Numbered from the stretch's first letter, positions 1-5,877 are shown. The stretch: DNA of 6,123 nucleotides from Alcaligenaceae bacterium (GCA_012511095.1 JAAZGT010000278.1:1-6123), one strand, 5' to 3'. Notes: a model not told the origin generated them from the letters alone. Numbers and translations: made by a program.

Positions 1-1568
1 TACCAAACCTCGCCTGACATCTCTAATTCTGGGTAGGGGGCTGGTGGGATTTCTCTGAAGTTACAGTCGGTCATGTACTCGATCTCGTCATAGTCATAGA
101 AGATCACACGGCCAAAACGTGTCAAACCGAAGTTCTTAAAGAGCATATCGCCAGGGAAAATATTTGCTGAAGCAAGCTCTTTAAGCGCATTGCCGTAGTC
201 GATAATAATATTTTCTTTTTCCTCGTCAGTGGCATCAAGTAGATACATATTAAGAGGCTTTAAGCGACGCTCAACATAGCAGTGCTTAACAACAACGAAG
301 TCATCAGTCTCTTCGAGTTGAGAGGGTGCTAGTTCACGTAACTCCTCAAGCATCTCTTCGCTGCAACGGTGACGTGGAATTGCCACATTAGAGTACTCTA
401 AGGTATCAGCCATACGGCCCACACGGTCATGTTTTTTCACTAAAAGGTATTTGGCACGTACATAATCTTGGTCAAAGTCTTTATTGGGACCAAACTTATC
501 TTTAATTACTTTAAACACATAAGGGAAGGATGGTAGTGTAAATACACTCATCACTAAACCCTTAATACCAGGGGCTAAAATAAACTGATCCTCGGAATAA
601 TGTAGATGCTGTAAGAACTCACGCCAGAAAATATTTTTACTTTGCTTATGTAAACCAAGCATGGCGTACATATCCGTCTTATTGCGCATTGGCATAAGCT
701 GTAGCAAGAAATTAACATAACCCGAAGGCACGTCCATTGAGACAAGGAAATAAGCGCGTGCAAAAGAGAATAGCACCGAGATGTGTTGCGGGTTAAATAA
801 GGCTGCATCAACTTCAAGTTTGCCATCTTTGTCGTGTTTTACGGCAATGGCAAAGGGGTGGCGGGCGTGGCCATTAATCACCTGGCCCATAATATATGCG
901 CTTTTGTTGCGGTAAAAGGGTGATTGCAATACTTGAATATGTAAGTTGAGCTCATTAAGTAAATAACCCTCGCCCACATGCTGTATAAGTGCATCGTGAA
1001 TATTATTGACATCGCGCTCTTTATCAGCAAATGGCACGGCCCATTCGTAGAAATCTAATACCTTTGAAAAGCTGCTATGCAGATCATTTTCAACAGGATA
1101 AAAGGTTTTGAAAGTACCTCGATCAGAGTCAATGTACTCTGTTGCGGCTGCTGGCTTAACGAAAATAAATTGATTGCGATAATACGATTTGTCTAATAAC
1201 TTAGTCGACACTGAGTTAAAGAAGGTCTCGGCCAGCTCAGGCTGATGGTGATTGACTAAGAGAGCAATATAGGCGGTTTTGGTAAAGCGCCAAGTGTTTT
1301 CATTTAAAATTACCTCACAGTAATTTTCTCTAAGCTCTTCAATGGTTTCGACTACACGTTTATCGTAAACCTGAATACGCTCAGCCACTAAATCTTGTAT
1401 TTGTTGCCAGTCTTGTGCCTCAAAAGCCTCTTTAGCTCGCGATGAGAACGATCTAAAAATGCGATAGTGCTTGTTAAAGCCACGCAAAATGGTTTCGGCG
1501 ATTTCGTGAGATTTATCTAAGATCTCTGGATCGGCTTTGCAATGGTCGGGTAGGGTGTTAATAGACAT
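1..1568 (-). CDS. aceK: Isocitrate dehydrogenase kinase/phosphatase AceK (3' end cut off by window edge)
   Basis: This bifunctional cytosolic enzyme phosphorylates and dephosphorylates isocitrate dehydrogenase, switching carbon flow between the TCA cycle and the glyoxylate shunt. The 522 visible codons read without frameshift from the ATG at 1566-1568. An in-frame stop lies three codons upstream (1575-1577) with no other start between, so the start is firm, although no good Shine-Dalgarno is visible. The protein is collinear with E. coli AceK (578 aa, recalled from memory) at a constant offset of about 17 in its C-terminal half. The nucleotide loop APGIKG is at 332-337, the ATP-binding Lys353 lies in VFKVIKD, Asp388 in GRMAD matches E. 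coli D371, Asp474 and Asn479 lie in GDMLFKNFG, and Asp492 and Asp494 lie in FYDYDE. The N-terminal regulatory half is also recognisable (ETFFNSV near 114-120, SPFYRNKSAY at 216-225). About 73 C-terminal residues should lie beyond the left edge. In enterobacteria aceK ends the aceBAK operon; here it follows icd, its substrate gene. Identity is very secure. Confidence 0.97.
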   Translation of the reverse strand, partial: MSINTLPDHCKADPEILDKSHEIAETILRGFNKHYRIFRSFSSRAKEAFEAQDWQQIQDLVAERIQVYDKRVVETIEELRENYCEVILNENTWRFTKTAYIALLVNHHQPELAETFFNSVSTKLLDKSYYRNQFIFVKPAAATEYIDSDRGTFKTFYPVENDLHSSFSKVLDFYEWAVPFADKERDVNNIHDALIQHVGEGYLLNELNLHIQVLQSPFYRNKSAYIMGQVINGHARHPFAIAVKHDKDGKLEVDAALFNPQHISVLFSFARAYFLVSMDVPSGYVNFLLQLMPMRNKTDMYAMLGLHKQSKNIFWREFLQHLHYSEDQFILAPGIKGLVMSVFTLPSFPYVFKVIKDKFGPNKDFDQDYVRAKYLLVKKHDRVGRMADTLEYSNVAIPRHRCSEEMLEELRELAPSQLEETDDFVVVKHCYVERRLKPLNMYLLDATDEEKENIIIDYGNALKELASANIFPGDMLFKNFGLTRFGRVIFYDYDEIEYMTDCNFREIPPAPYPELEMSGEVW

Positions 1569-1607
1569 AAGGTGTTATTAATAAAAGGTTTAGAGTGTGT
1601 GAACACT

Positions 1608-1636
1608 ATTATGTAAATACTATGATAGTAGGCCAA
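1608..1636 (-). promoter_or_regulatory. Candidate sigma70 promoter of aceK
   Basis: On the minus strand a -35-like TTGGCC (1631-1636, 4/6) and a -10-like CATAAT (1608-1613, 5/6) are separated by exactly 17 bp. Transcription would start near 1601, giving a leader of about 33 nt to the aceK ATG. The site lies downstream of the icd terminator, so it would let aceK be expressed independently of icd. It was found by eye and is not proven. Confidence 0.45.
1618..1630. repeat. 13-bp inverted repeat inside the aceK promoter spacer
   Basis: TACTAT-G-ATAGTA is a perfect inverted repeat with 6-bp arms. It fills most of the 17-bp spacer between the proposed -35 and -10 boxes of aceK. That position suits a repressor operator. 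No known regulator is recognised from the sequence, and a 6-bp arm can occur by chance. Confidence 0.4.
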
Positions 1637-1652
1637 AATCGCGGCATCGCCT

Positions 1653-1664
1653 ATTAGTACTAAT
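1653..1664. repeat. 12-bp perfect palindrome upstream of the aceK promoter
   Basis: ATTAGTACTAAT is a perfect palindrome lying 17 bp upstream of the proposed aceK -35 box. It could be a regulator site, but it is short and AT-rich. The rest of the 260-bp icd-aceK gap holds the icd terminator and no convincing gene. Confidence 0.3.
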
Positions 1665-1749
1665 CTCTACTGCGGTGCACAAAAAATTTAAAATAGCTTT
1701 GTTAAAACCCTGGGGTATCGGTTGATTGTTGTTTTTTTCTTGTAGATAC

Positions 1750-1789
1750 AAAAAAACCGAGTTAAAAGCCTAAGCCCTCAACTCGGTTT
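1750..1789 (-). terminator. Rho-independent terminator after icd
   Basis: Read on the minus strand, a perfect 10-bp stem (AAACCGAGTT at 1754-1763 pairing with AACTCGGTTT at 1780-1789) with a 16-nt loop runs straight into a run of seven T (1750-1756, partly within the stem). It sits 39 bp past the icd stop codon and is correctly oriented to end icd transcripts before aceK. It has no matching T-tract for the plus strand. Confidence 0.85.
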
Positions 1790-1828
1790 ATTCTGTAAAA
1801 ATTAAAAACTACAAAGTAGCTTAATTAA

Positions 1829-3085
1829 TTACATGTGGTCGATCATAACCTGACCGAACTCAGAGCAGCTAACTTGAGTAGCGCCATCTAGAGCACGAGC
1901 GAAGTCATAAGTAACTTTCTTAGACTTAATTGCACCGCCCATAGCAGAGATAACTAGGTCAGCAGCTTCAGTCCAACCCATGTGACGTAACATCATTTCA
2001 GCTGATAGAATAACTGAGCCTGGGTTAACCATGTCTTTGCCAGCGTACTTAGGTGCAGTACCGTGAGTCGCTTCGAACATAGCTACCGTGTCAGAAAGGT
2101 TAGCACCTGGAGCAATACCGATACCACCAACCTGAGCAGCTAAAGCGTCAGAAATGTAGTCACCGTTTAGGTTAAGAGTAGCAATTACTGAGTACTCTTC
2201 AGGACGTAATAAGATCTGCTGTAAGAAAGCATCAGCGATGTTGTCTTTAACGATGATCTCGTTGCCAGTCTTAGGGTTCTTGAAAGAGCACCATGGACCG
2301 CCATCGATAAGCTCAGCACCGAACTCCTCGCGAGCTAACTCGTAACCCCAGTCACGGAAGCCACCCTCAGTGAACTTCATGATGTTACCTTTGTGTACTA
2401 GAGTAACGTTAGGTAGGTCGTTATCGATTGCGTACTGGATCGCTTGACGAACTAAGCGCTTAGTACCTTCTTTAGATACAGGCTTAATACCGATACCAGA
2501 AGTTTCTGGGAAACGGATTTGCTTAACGCCTAATTCCTCTTGGAGGAATTTGATTAATTTTTTAGCGTCGTCAGTTTCAGCTTCGAACTCGATACCAGCG
2601 TAGATATCTTCTGAGTTTTCACGGAAGATAACCATGTTGGTTTTTTCTGGCTCTTTAACAGGAGAAGGAACACCTTCGAAGTACTGAATTGGACGTAAGC
2701 ATAGATATAAATCTAATTGCTGACGTAGAGCAACGTTAAGTGAGCGAATACCGCCACCAACAGGTGTAGTTAAAGGACCTTTAATTGAAACAACGTATTC
2801 TTTGACGGCGTCAAGAGTTTCGTCTGGTAACCAAACGTCAGGGCCATATACCTGAGTAGATTTTTCTCCAGCGTATACTTCCATCCAGTGAATTTTACGC
2901 TCACCACCGTATGACTTTTCAACAGCAGCGTCAATAACTTTGATCATTACCGGGCTAACATCAACACCGATACCATCACCCTCGATGAAAGGGATAATCG
3001 GATTGTTAGGAACGTTTAAGGTATGATCCGCATTGACAGTTATTTTTTCGCCGTTTGCCGGCACTTTGATGTGTTGGTAAGACAT
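1829..3085 (-). CDS. icd: NADP-dependent isocitrate dehydrogenase
   Basis: This cytosolic homodimeric TCA-cycle enzyme oxidatively decarboxylates isocitrate to 2-oxoglutarate, making NADPH. With the ATG at 3083-3085 the protein is 418 aa (E. coli Icd is 416) and collinear with E. coli at an offset of +2. Substrate residues are Ser115 and Arg121 in the GGIRSLNVALRQ region, Arg131, Arg155, Tyr162 and Lys232. Metal-binding aspartates are Asp285, Asp309 and Asp313. NADP-specificity residues are Lys346-Tyr347 in HGTAPKYAG, plus Tyr393 and Arg397 in TYDFAR. Ser115 matches E. coli Ser113, the residue phosphorylated by AceK, whose gene lies immediately downstream. An ATG 12 bp further upstream (3095-3097) would add MEKS, but its own codons form the GGAG ribosome-binding site of the chosen start, and homologues begin near MSY. 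A terminator follows the gene, and the upstream region is shared with a divergent operon. Confidence 0.98.
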   Translation of the reverse strand: MSYQHIKVPANGEKITVNADHTLNVPNNPIIPFIEGDGIGVDVSPVMIKVIDAAVEKSYGGERKIHWMEVYAGEKSTQVYGPDVWLPDETLDAVKEYVVSIKGPLTTPVGGGIRSLNVALRQQLDLYLCLRPIQYFEGVPSPVKEPEKTNMVIFRENSEDIYAGIEFEAETDDAKKLIKFLQEELGVKQIRFPETSGIGIKPVSKEGTKRLVRQAIQYAIDNDLPNVTLVHKGNIMKFTEGGFRDWGYELAREEFGAELIDGGPWCSFKNPKTGNEIIVKDNIADAFLQQILLRPEEYSVIATLNLNGDYISDALAAQVGGIGIAPGANLSDTVAMFEATHGTAPKYAGKDMVNPGSVILSAEMMLRHMGWTEAADLVISAMGGAIKSKKVTYDFARALDGATQVSCSEFGQVMIDHM

Positions 3086-3091
3086 GCTTTT

Positions 3092-3095
3092 CTCC
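3092..3095 (-). promoter_or_regulatory. Shine-Dalgarno that fixes the icd start
   Basis: On the minus strand the sequence reads ATGGAGAAAAGCATG. GGAG lies six bases before the second ATG, which is ideal spacing. The first ATG overlaps this GGAG and has no purine-rich site upstream of it. The second ATG (3083-3085) is therefore preferred. Confidence 0.8.
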
Positions 3096-3120
3096 ATAAC
3101 TGGTTTGCAATGAACAGACT

Positions 3121-3140
3121 AGTTAAATAATCGTTAACAT
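3121..3140. promoter_or_regulatory. ArcA-like direct repeat over the icd promoter
   Basis: AGTTAAATAA (3121-3130) and CGTTAACATA (3132-3141) carry GTTAA cores at 3122 and 3133, spaced 11 bp start to start. Known ArcA-P boxes are direct repeats of about WGTTAATTAW at this spacing. The first repeat matches 9/10 and the second 6/10. The site covers the proposed icd -10 and start point, which would fit repression. In E. coli icd is repressed by ArcA under low oxygen. Further GTTAA cores occur at 3170 and 3287. The region is AT-rich, so chance matches are possible. Confidence 0.35.
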
Positions 3141-3164
3141 AAAAGACAAAACAACATCTGACAA
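3136..3164 (-). promoter_or_regulatory. Candidate sigma70 promoter of icd
   Basis: On the minus strand TTGTCA (3159-3164, 5/6 to the -35 consensus) and TATGTT (3136-3141, 4/6 to the -10) are separated by 17 bp. The start would be near 3129, about 44 nt before the icd ATG. This is the best pair seen upstream of icd. Confidence 0.5.
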
Positions 3165-3182
3165 AAACTGTTAATAAGTTGA

Positions 3183-3194
3183 AGCAACGTTGCT
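3183..3194. repeat. 12-bp perfect palindrome in the icd/DUF1841 divergent region
   Basis: AGCAACGTTGCT is a perfect palindrome 19 bp upstream of the proposed icd -35 box and 14 bp upstream of the proposed rightward -35 box. It is GC-richer than its surroundings and well placed for an activator or repressor of either gene. No known regulator is assigned. Confidence 0.35.
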
Positions 3195-3208
3195 CTGCCT
3201 AGGTTGAT

Positions 3209-3235
3209 TTGACTCTGTTATATACTTCTTATTAT
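3209..3235 (+). promoter_or_regulatory. Candidate promoter of the DUF1841-MoxR-VWA operon
   Basis: TTGACT (3209-3214, 5/6) and TATTAT (3230-3235, 5/6) are good boxes, but their spacing is 15 bp, shorter than the usual 16-18. Transcription would start near 3242, inside the 16-bp palindrome, leaving a leader of about 80 nt. TATACT at 3221-3226 is another possible -10 but has no matching -35. Confidence 0.35.
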
Positions 3236-3237
3236 CT

Positions 3238-3253
3238 AGTCTTATATAAGACT
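3238..3253. repeat. 16-bp perfect palindrome (putative operator)
   Basis: AGTCTTATATAAGACT is a perfect 16-bp palindrome in the divergent region, directly after the proposed rightward -10 box and over the predicted start point. A dimeric repressor could bind here and control the DUF1841 operon. It has no loop and no T-tract, so it is not a terminator. The regulator is unknown. Confidence 0.5.
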
Positions 3254-3306
3254 GGTTTAGTGTACCCTATTATTACTGAAATTACTGTTAATCTCAACTA
3301 TATATA

Positions 3307-3319
3307 GAATAAATTATTC
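3307..3319. repeat. 13-bp inverted repeat just before the DUF1841 start codon
   Basis: GAATAA-A-TTATTC has perfect 6-bp arms and ends two bases before the ATG at 3322. It takes the place where a Shine-Dalgarno would be expected. It is entirely AT apart from its end bases, so any RNA hairpin would be weak. Confidence 0.3.
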
Positions 3320-3321
3320 CT

Positions 3322-3756
3322 ATGGCAATTTTCAATCCTACACGTGAGCAAGTTCGAGAGTTTTTTATTCAAACTTGGCAAAAATATAAACAAAATGTCG
3401 CTCTCACCGACATGGAAAAAATAGCGCTCGGCTGGATCCTTGAGCACCCCGAATATCATGCCATCATGGATAATCCTGAGGCCAAGAGCAAGGACTTCAC
3501 GGTAGCCGAGGGGCAGACCAATCCTTTTTTACATCTCTCAATGCATATTGCCATAGAGGAGCAGATCGCTATTAATAACCCTCATGGCATTCGCGAGGTG
3601 TTTGAGCATCTACGCGCCAAAATTGGCGAGCATGAGGCACATCATGAAATTATGGAGTGCTTGGGTCAAGTTATCTGGCAAGCGCAACGCAATCAGGGGC
3701 CACTTGATCAGCAAATGTATATTGAGCTTTTAAAACAACGAGTTAACACGCATTAG
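3322..3756 (+). CDS. DUF1841 family protein, function unknown
   Basis: The product is 144 aa, soluble, with no signal peptide or membrane segment. It matches the DUF1841 family by its N-terminus FNPTREQVREFF, EHPEYH (41-46), GQTNPFLHLSMHIAIEEQ (64-81) and the C-terminal block HHEIMECLGQVIWQAQR (107-123). Length is as expected for the family, and it should be mostly helical. His and Glu residues are clustered: His71 and His75 with Glu79/Glu80, then His104, His107, His108, Glu112 and Cys113. This could be a metal site, which is only inference. The ATG is the only ordinary start after the in-frame stop at 3310-3312, yet no Shine-Dalgarno precedes it. It is the first gene of a co-directional unit, 15 bp before the MoxR ATPase gene. 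I know of no established function for the family; the neighbours suggest a partner or client of the ATPase. Confidence 0.9.
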   Translation: MAIFNPTREQVREFFIQTWQKYKQNVALTDMEKIALGWILEHPEYHAIMDNPEAKSKDFTVAEGQTNPFLHLSMHIAIEEQIAINNPHGIREVFEHLRAKIGEHEAHHEIMECLGQVIWQAQRNQGPLDQQMYIELLKQRVNTH

Positions 3757-3771
3757 TTATAGGAAATACAC

Positions 3772-4617
3772 ATGAAATTGGAGCAATCTTTTCAAAGTAC
3801 GGACAGTTATATCGCTACCGATGAGTTGCGTTTAGCCGTAAATGCTGCACTTAGTCTACAACGCCCTTTATTAATTAAGGGTGAGCCAGGCACAGGTAAA
3901 ACGATGTTGGCAGAGGAGGTGGCTAAATTTTTGGAGCGCCCATTACTGCAGTGGCATATTAAATCAACCACCAAGGCCCAACAGGGTTTATATGAATATG
4001 ATGCGGTATCTCGTTTGCGCGACTCACAATTGGGTGATGAGCGCGTTAAGGATATTGCTAATTACATTCGTCCAGGTGTGTTGTGGCAAGCTTTTGAATC
4101 TGAGTCACCAGCGGTTGTATTGATCGATGAGATCGATAAAGCAGATATTGAATTTCCTAATGACTTATTACGTGAGCTAGATCAAATGGAGTTCCATGTT
4201 TATGAAACTGCTCAAACCATTAAAGCTAAGCACCGCCCATTAGTTATTATCACTTCTAATAACGAAAAGGATTTACCTGACGCTTTCTTACGTCGTTGTT
4301 TCTTCCACTACATTGAGTTCCCAGATCAGGCGACACTTCGACAAATTGTTGGGGTACATTATCCAACGATGGATGAGGAATTGGTTAATAGTGCCATGTT
4401 ACGTTTCTTTGAGCTGCGTGATATCCCAGGTTTAAAGAAAAAGCCTTCAACCTCTGAGTTTTTAGATTGGTTGGCTTTATTAAGCGCCTCAAACATTTCC
4501 GCTGAGCGTGTTGCGGAGGGCGATTTACAACTGGCTGGTGCCTTAATTAAAAACGAACAAGATATGTCCCTTGTTGAGCGCTTATCCTCAATGGTGGGTG
4601 GTTTAGGTAGACGTTAA
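3772..4617 (+). CDS. MoxR-type AAA+ ATPase
   Basis: This 281-aa cytosolic AAA+ protein belongs to the MoxR group, which form ring-shaped ATPases acting with VWA-domain partners to mature or remodel client enzymes. Walker A GEPGTGKT is at 37-44, followed by the conserved stretch STTKAQQGLYEYDAVSRL (65-82). Walker B VVLIDEIDK is at 115-123 (Asp119, Glu120), sensor 1 is around TSNN (161-164), the arginine-finger candidates are Arg174/Arg175 in FLRRC, and a sensor 2-like KKKPSTSEF is at 222-230. All catalytic motifs are intact. It is too short for RavA and lacks that protein's extra C-terminal domain. The ATG is preceded by AGGA with a 7-base spacer (3761-3764). The stop lies two bases before the VWA gene, so the two are surely co-translated. 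It most resembles the short proteobacterial MoxR branch that includes P. aeruginosa PA2707; this subfamily assignment is from memory. The client is unknown. Confidence 0.95.
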   Translation: MKLEQSFQSTDSYIATDELRLAVNAALSLQRPLLIKGEPGTGKTMLAEEVAKFLERPLLQWHIKSTTKAQQGLYEYDAVSRLRDSQLGDERVKDIANYIRPGVLWQAFESESPAVVLIDEIDKADIEFPNDLLRELDQMEFHVYETAQTIKAKHRPLVIITSNNEKDLPDAFLRRCFFHYIEFPDQATLRQIVGVHYPTMDEELVNSAMLRFFELRDIPGLKKKPSTSEFLDWLALLSASNISAERVAEGDLQLAGALIKNEQDMSLVERLSSMVGGLGRR

Positions 4618-4619
4618 TT

Positions 4620-5789
4620 ATGCTCATCAACTTCTTTTACCTTTTAAGGCAATACGGTATACCAGTATCAATCAATGAGTTGTTGACCTTGATTGAGGTC
4701 TTGCGTCGTCCGATTATGATGCCAACCTTAGATGATTTTTATCGTACAGCACGCATGACGATGGTAAAAGATGAAAGTCATTTCGACCGTTATGATCAAG
4801 CCTTTGCAGCTTTTGTGCAAAAAGCCGAACCTATTATTGAGCAGTATAGGGAAATTCCAGAGCATTGGTTAGTAGCCGATTTTAAAAAGAACCTGACTGA
4901 AGAGCAAAAAGCAGCCATTGAAAAACATGGTTGGGATAAGCTCATGGAGCTTCTTAAGGAAAGGCTCGAAGAGCAAAAAGAACGCCATGCTGGCGGTAGC
5001 AAATGGATCGGTACAGGTGGTACTTCGCCTTTTGGTCACAGTGGCTATCACCCTGAGGGTATTCGTGTAGGCGGGCCATCAGCGGGTCATCGCACTGCCG
5101 TTAAGGTGTGGGAAGAGCGTAATTTCCGCGAATACGATAGCAGTCAGGAGCTTGGTACACGTAACTTTAAGATGGCGCTGCGCCGTTTACGTCGCTTTGC
5201 TCGAGAGGGGGCTGCTGAGGTGCTCGATCTCGAGGGTACCATTCGTGGTACTGCCAAAAATGCGGGTTATTTAGATTTGCAGATGGTGCCCGAACGTCAC
5301 AATACGGTAAAGGTGTTGATGTTACTTGATTCAGGTGGTAGCATGGATGACCATATTGCCATTGTCGAGGAGCTCTTTTCAGCTGCACGCACCGAGTTTA
5401 AAAACTTAGAGGCGTATTATTTCCATAATTGCCTTTATGAGAGGGTATGGCGCTACGAAAGAGGTCAACGAGTCTATAAAAGCACGTGGGATTTACTTCG
5501 TACTTATAATGATGATTGGCGTTTAATCTTTGTTGGTGACGCTGCTATGAGCCCCTATGAGATTATTCAACCAGGTGGTTCGGTAGAGCATTACAATAAA
5601 GAGGCTGGTGGCGTATGGTTAAGGCGAGCAGTGGCCCATTGGCCCAAATCAATTTGGTTAAACCCTGTACCGCAGGGACATTGGCAATACTATCATTCGA
5701 CTAAATTAATCCATGAGCTCATGGGCGGTCGTATGTTTGGTTTGAAAATGTCAGATATTGATGAGGCAATGCGTTTTTTGTCAAAATAA
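4620..5789 (+). CDS. VWA domain-containing protein, CoxE-like MoxR partner
   Basis: The product is 389 aa and cytosolic, with no signal peptide or membrane segment. Residues 1 to about 122 are predicted helical and charged. They are followed by a Gly-rich linker containing GTSPFGHSGYHPEG (133-146) and then a basic stretch (MALRRLRRFAREG, 185-197). A von Willebrand factor A domain fills about 228-389. Its metal-ion site begins DSGGSM (237-242) rather than the classical DxSxS; Gly at the third position appears to be usual in this subfamily. A second conserved acidic site is Asp307 in FVGDAAMSPYE. Family signatures YYFHNCLYE (266-274) and WLNPVPQGHW (346-355) are clear. Such proteins act with MoxR ATPases as substrate adaptors, as CoxE with CoxD and NorD with NorQ. 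The ATG lies two bases after the ATPase stop and has no strong Shine-Dalgarno, suggesting translational coupling. The client protein is not known. Confidence 0.93.
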   Translation: MLINFFYLLRQYGIPVSINELLTLIEVLRRPIMMPTLDDFYRTARMTMVKDESHFDRYDQAFAAFVQKAEPIIEQYREIPEHWLVADFKKNLTEEQKAAIEKHGWDKLMELLKERLEEQKERHAGGSKWIGTGGTSPFGHSGYHPEGIRVGGPSAGHRTAVKVWEERNFREYDSSQELGTRNFKMALRRLRRFAREGAAEVLDLEGTIRGTAKNAGYLDLQMVPERHNTVKVLMLLDSGGSMDDHIAIVEELFSAARTEFKNLEAYYFHNCLYERVWRYERGQRVYKSTWDLLRTYNDDWRLIFVGDAAMSPYEIIQPGGSVEHYNKEAGGVWLRRAVAHWPKSIWLNPVPQGHWQYYHSTKLIHELMGGRMFGLKMSDIDEAMRFLSK

Positions 5790-5809
5790 TCACTATTTGT
5801 AGTGATTTT
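5788..5809 (+). terminator. Weak hairpin terminator after the VWA gene
   Basis: AATCACTA (5788-5795) pairs perfectly with TAGTGATT (5800-5807) around a 4-nt loop and is followed by only two more T. The left arm overlaps the TAA stop. The position is right for an operon terminator, but the stem is AT-rich and the U-tract short, so read-through is likely. Confidence 0.45.
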
Positions 5810-5825
5810 GAAACAAAAATGTCAT

Positions 5826-5877
5826 ATTTATGCAACAAAGCCACATAAATGCATAAATCACTAGACAAGGCATAAAT
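5826..5877. repeat. Repeated CATAAAT element upstream of the tRNA promoter
   Basis: CATAAAT occurs at 5844-5850, 5852-5858 and 5871-5877, the last two as GCATAAAT. The inverse ATTTATGC occurs at 5826-5833. Four copies in about 50 bp directly upstream of and within a stable-RNA promoter may be binding sites or an AT-rich upstream activating stretch. The copies are short and the region is AT-rich. Confidence 0.35.

Noticed and set aside
575..826. An 83-codon minus-strand open frame
   Set aside because: It lies wholly inside aceK in another frame. The aceK frame is open and homologous throughout, and this frame encodes no recognisable protein.
1..1568. aceK as a pseudogene
   Set aside because: The gene stops only because the window ends. 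The frame is intact over 522 codons and every checked catalytic residue is present.
1706..1720. Short hairpin ACCC-TG-GGGT region between icd and aceK
   Set aside because: The arms are only four bases with a two-base loop, so it is not stable enough to call.
3881..4123. An 80-codon plus-strand open frame
   Set aside because: It is out of frame within the MoxR ATPase gene, over the Walker A to Walker B segment, and has no ribosome-binding site of its own.
4796..5388. Three minus-strand open frames of 60-73 codons (4796..5002, 4869..5051, 5167..5388)
   Set aside because: All are antisense to the VWA gene, low in complexity, overlap one another or lack start signals, and resemble no known protein.
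3772..5789. RavA/ViaA identity for the ATPase/VWA pair
   Set aside because: RavA is about 500 aa with an extra C-terminal domain, and ViaA is longer. Here the ATPase is 281 aa and the VWA protein has the Gly-rich GTSPFGHSGYHPEG linker typical of the CoxE-like group.
3772..5789. NorQ/NorD, CbbQ/CbbO or CoxD/CoxE function
   Set aside because: No nitric oxide reductase, Rubisco or CO dehydrogenase gene is in the window, so these names cannot be justified.
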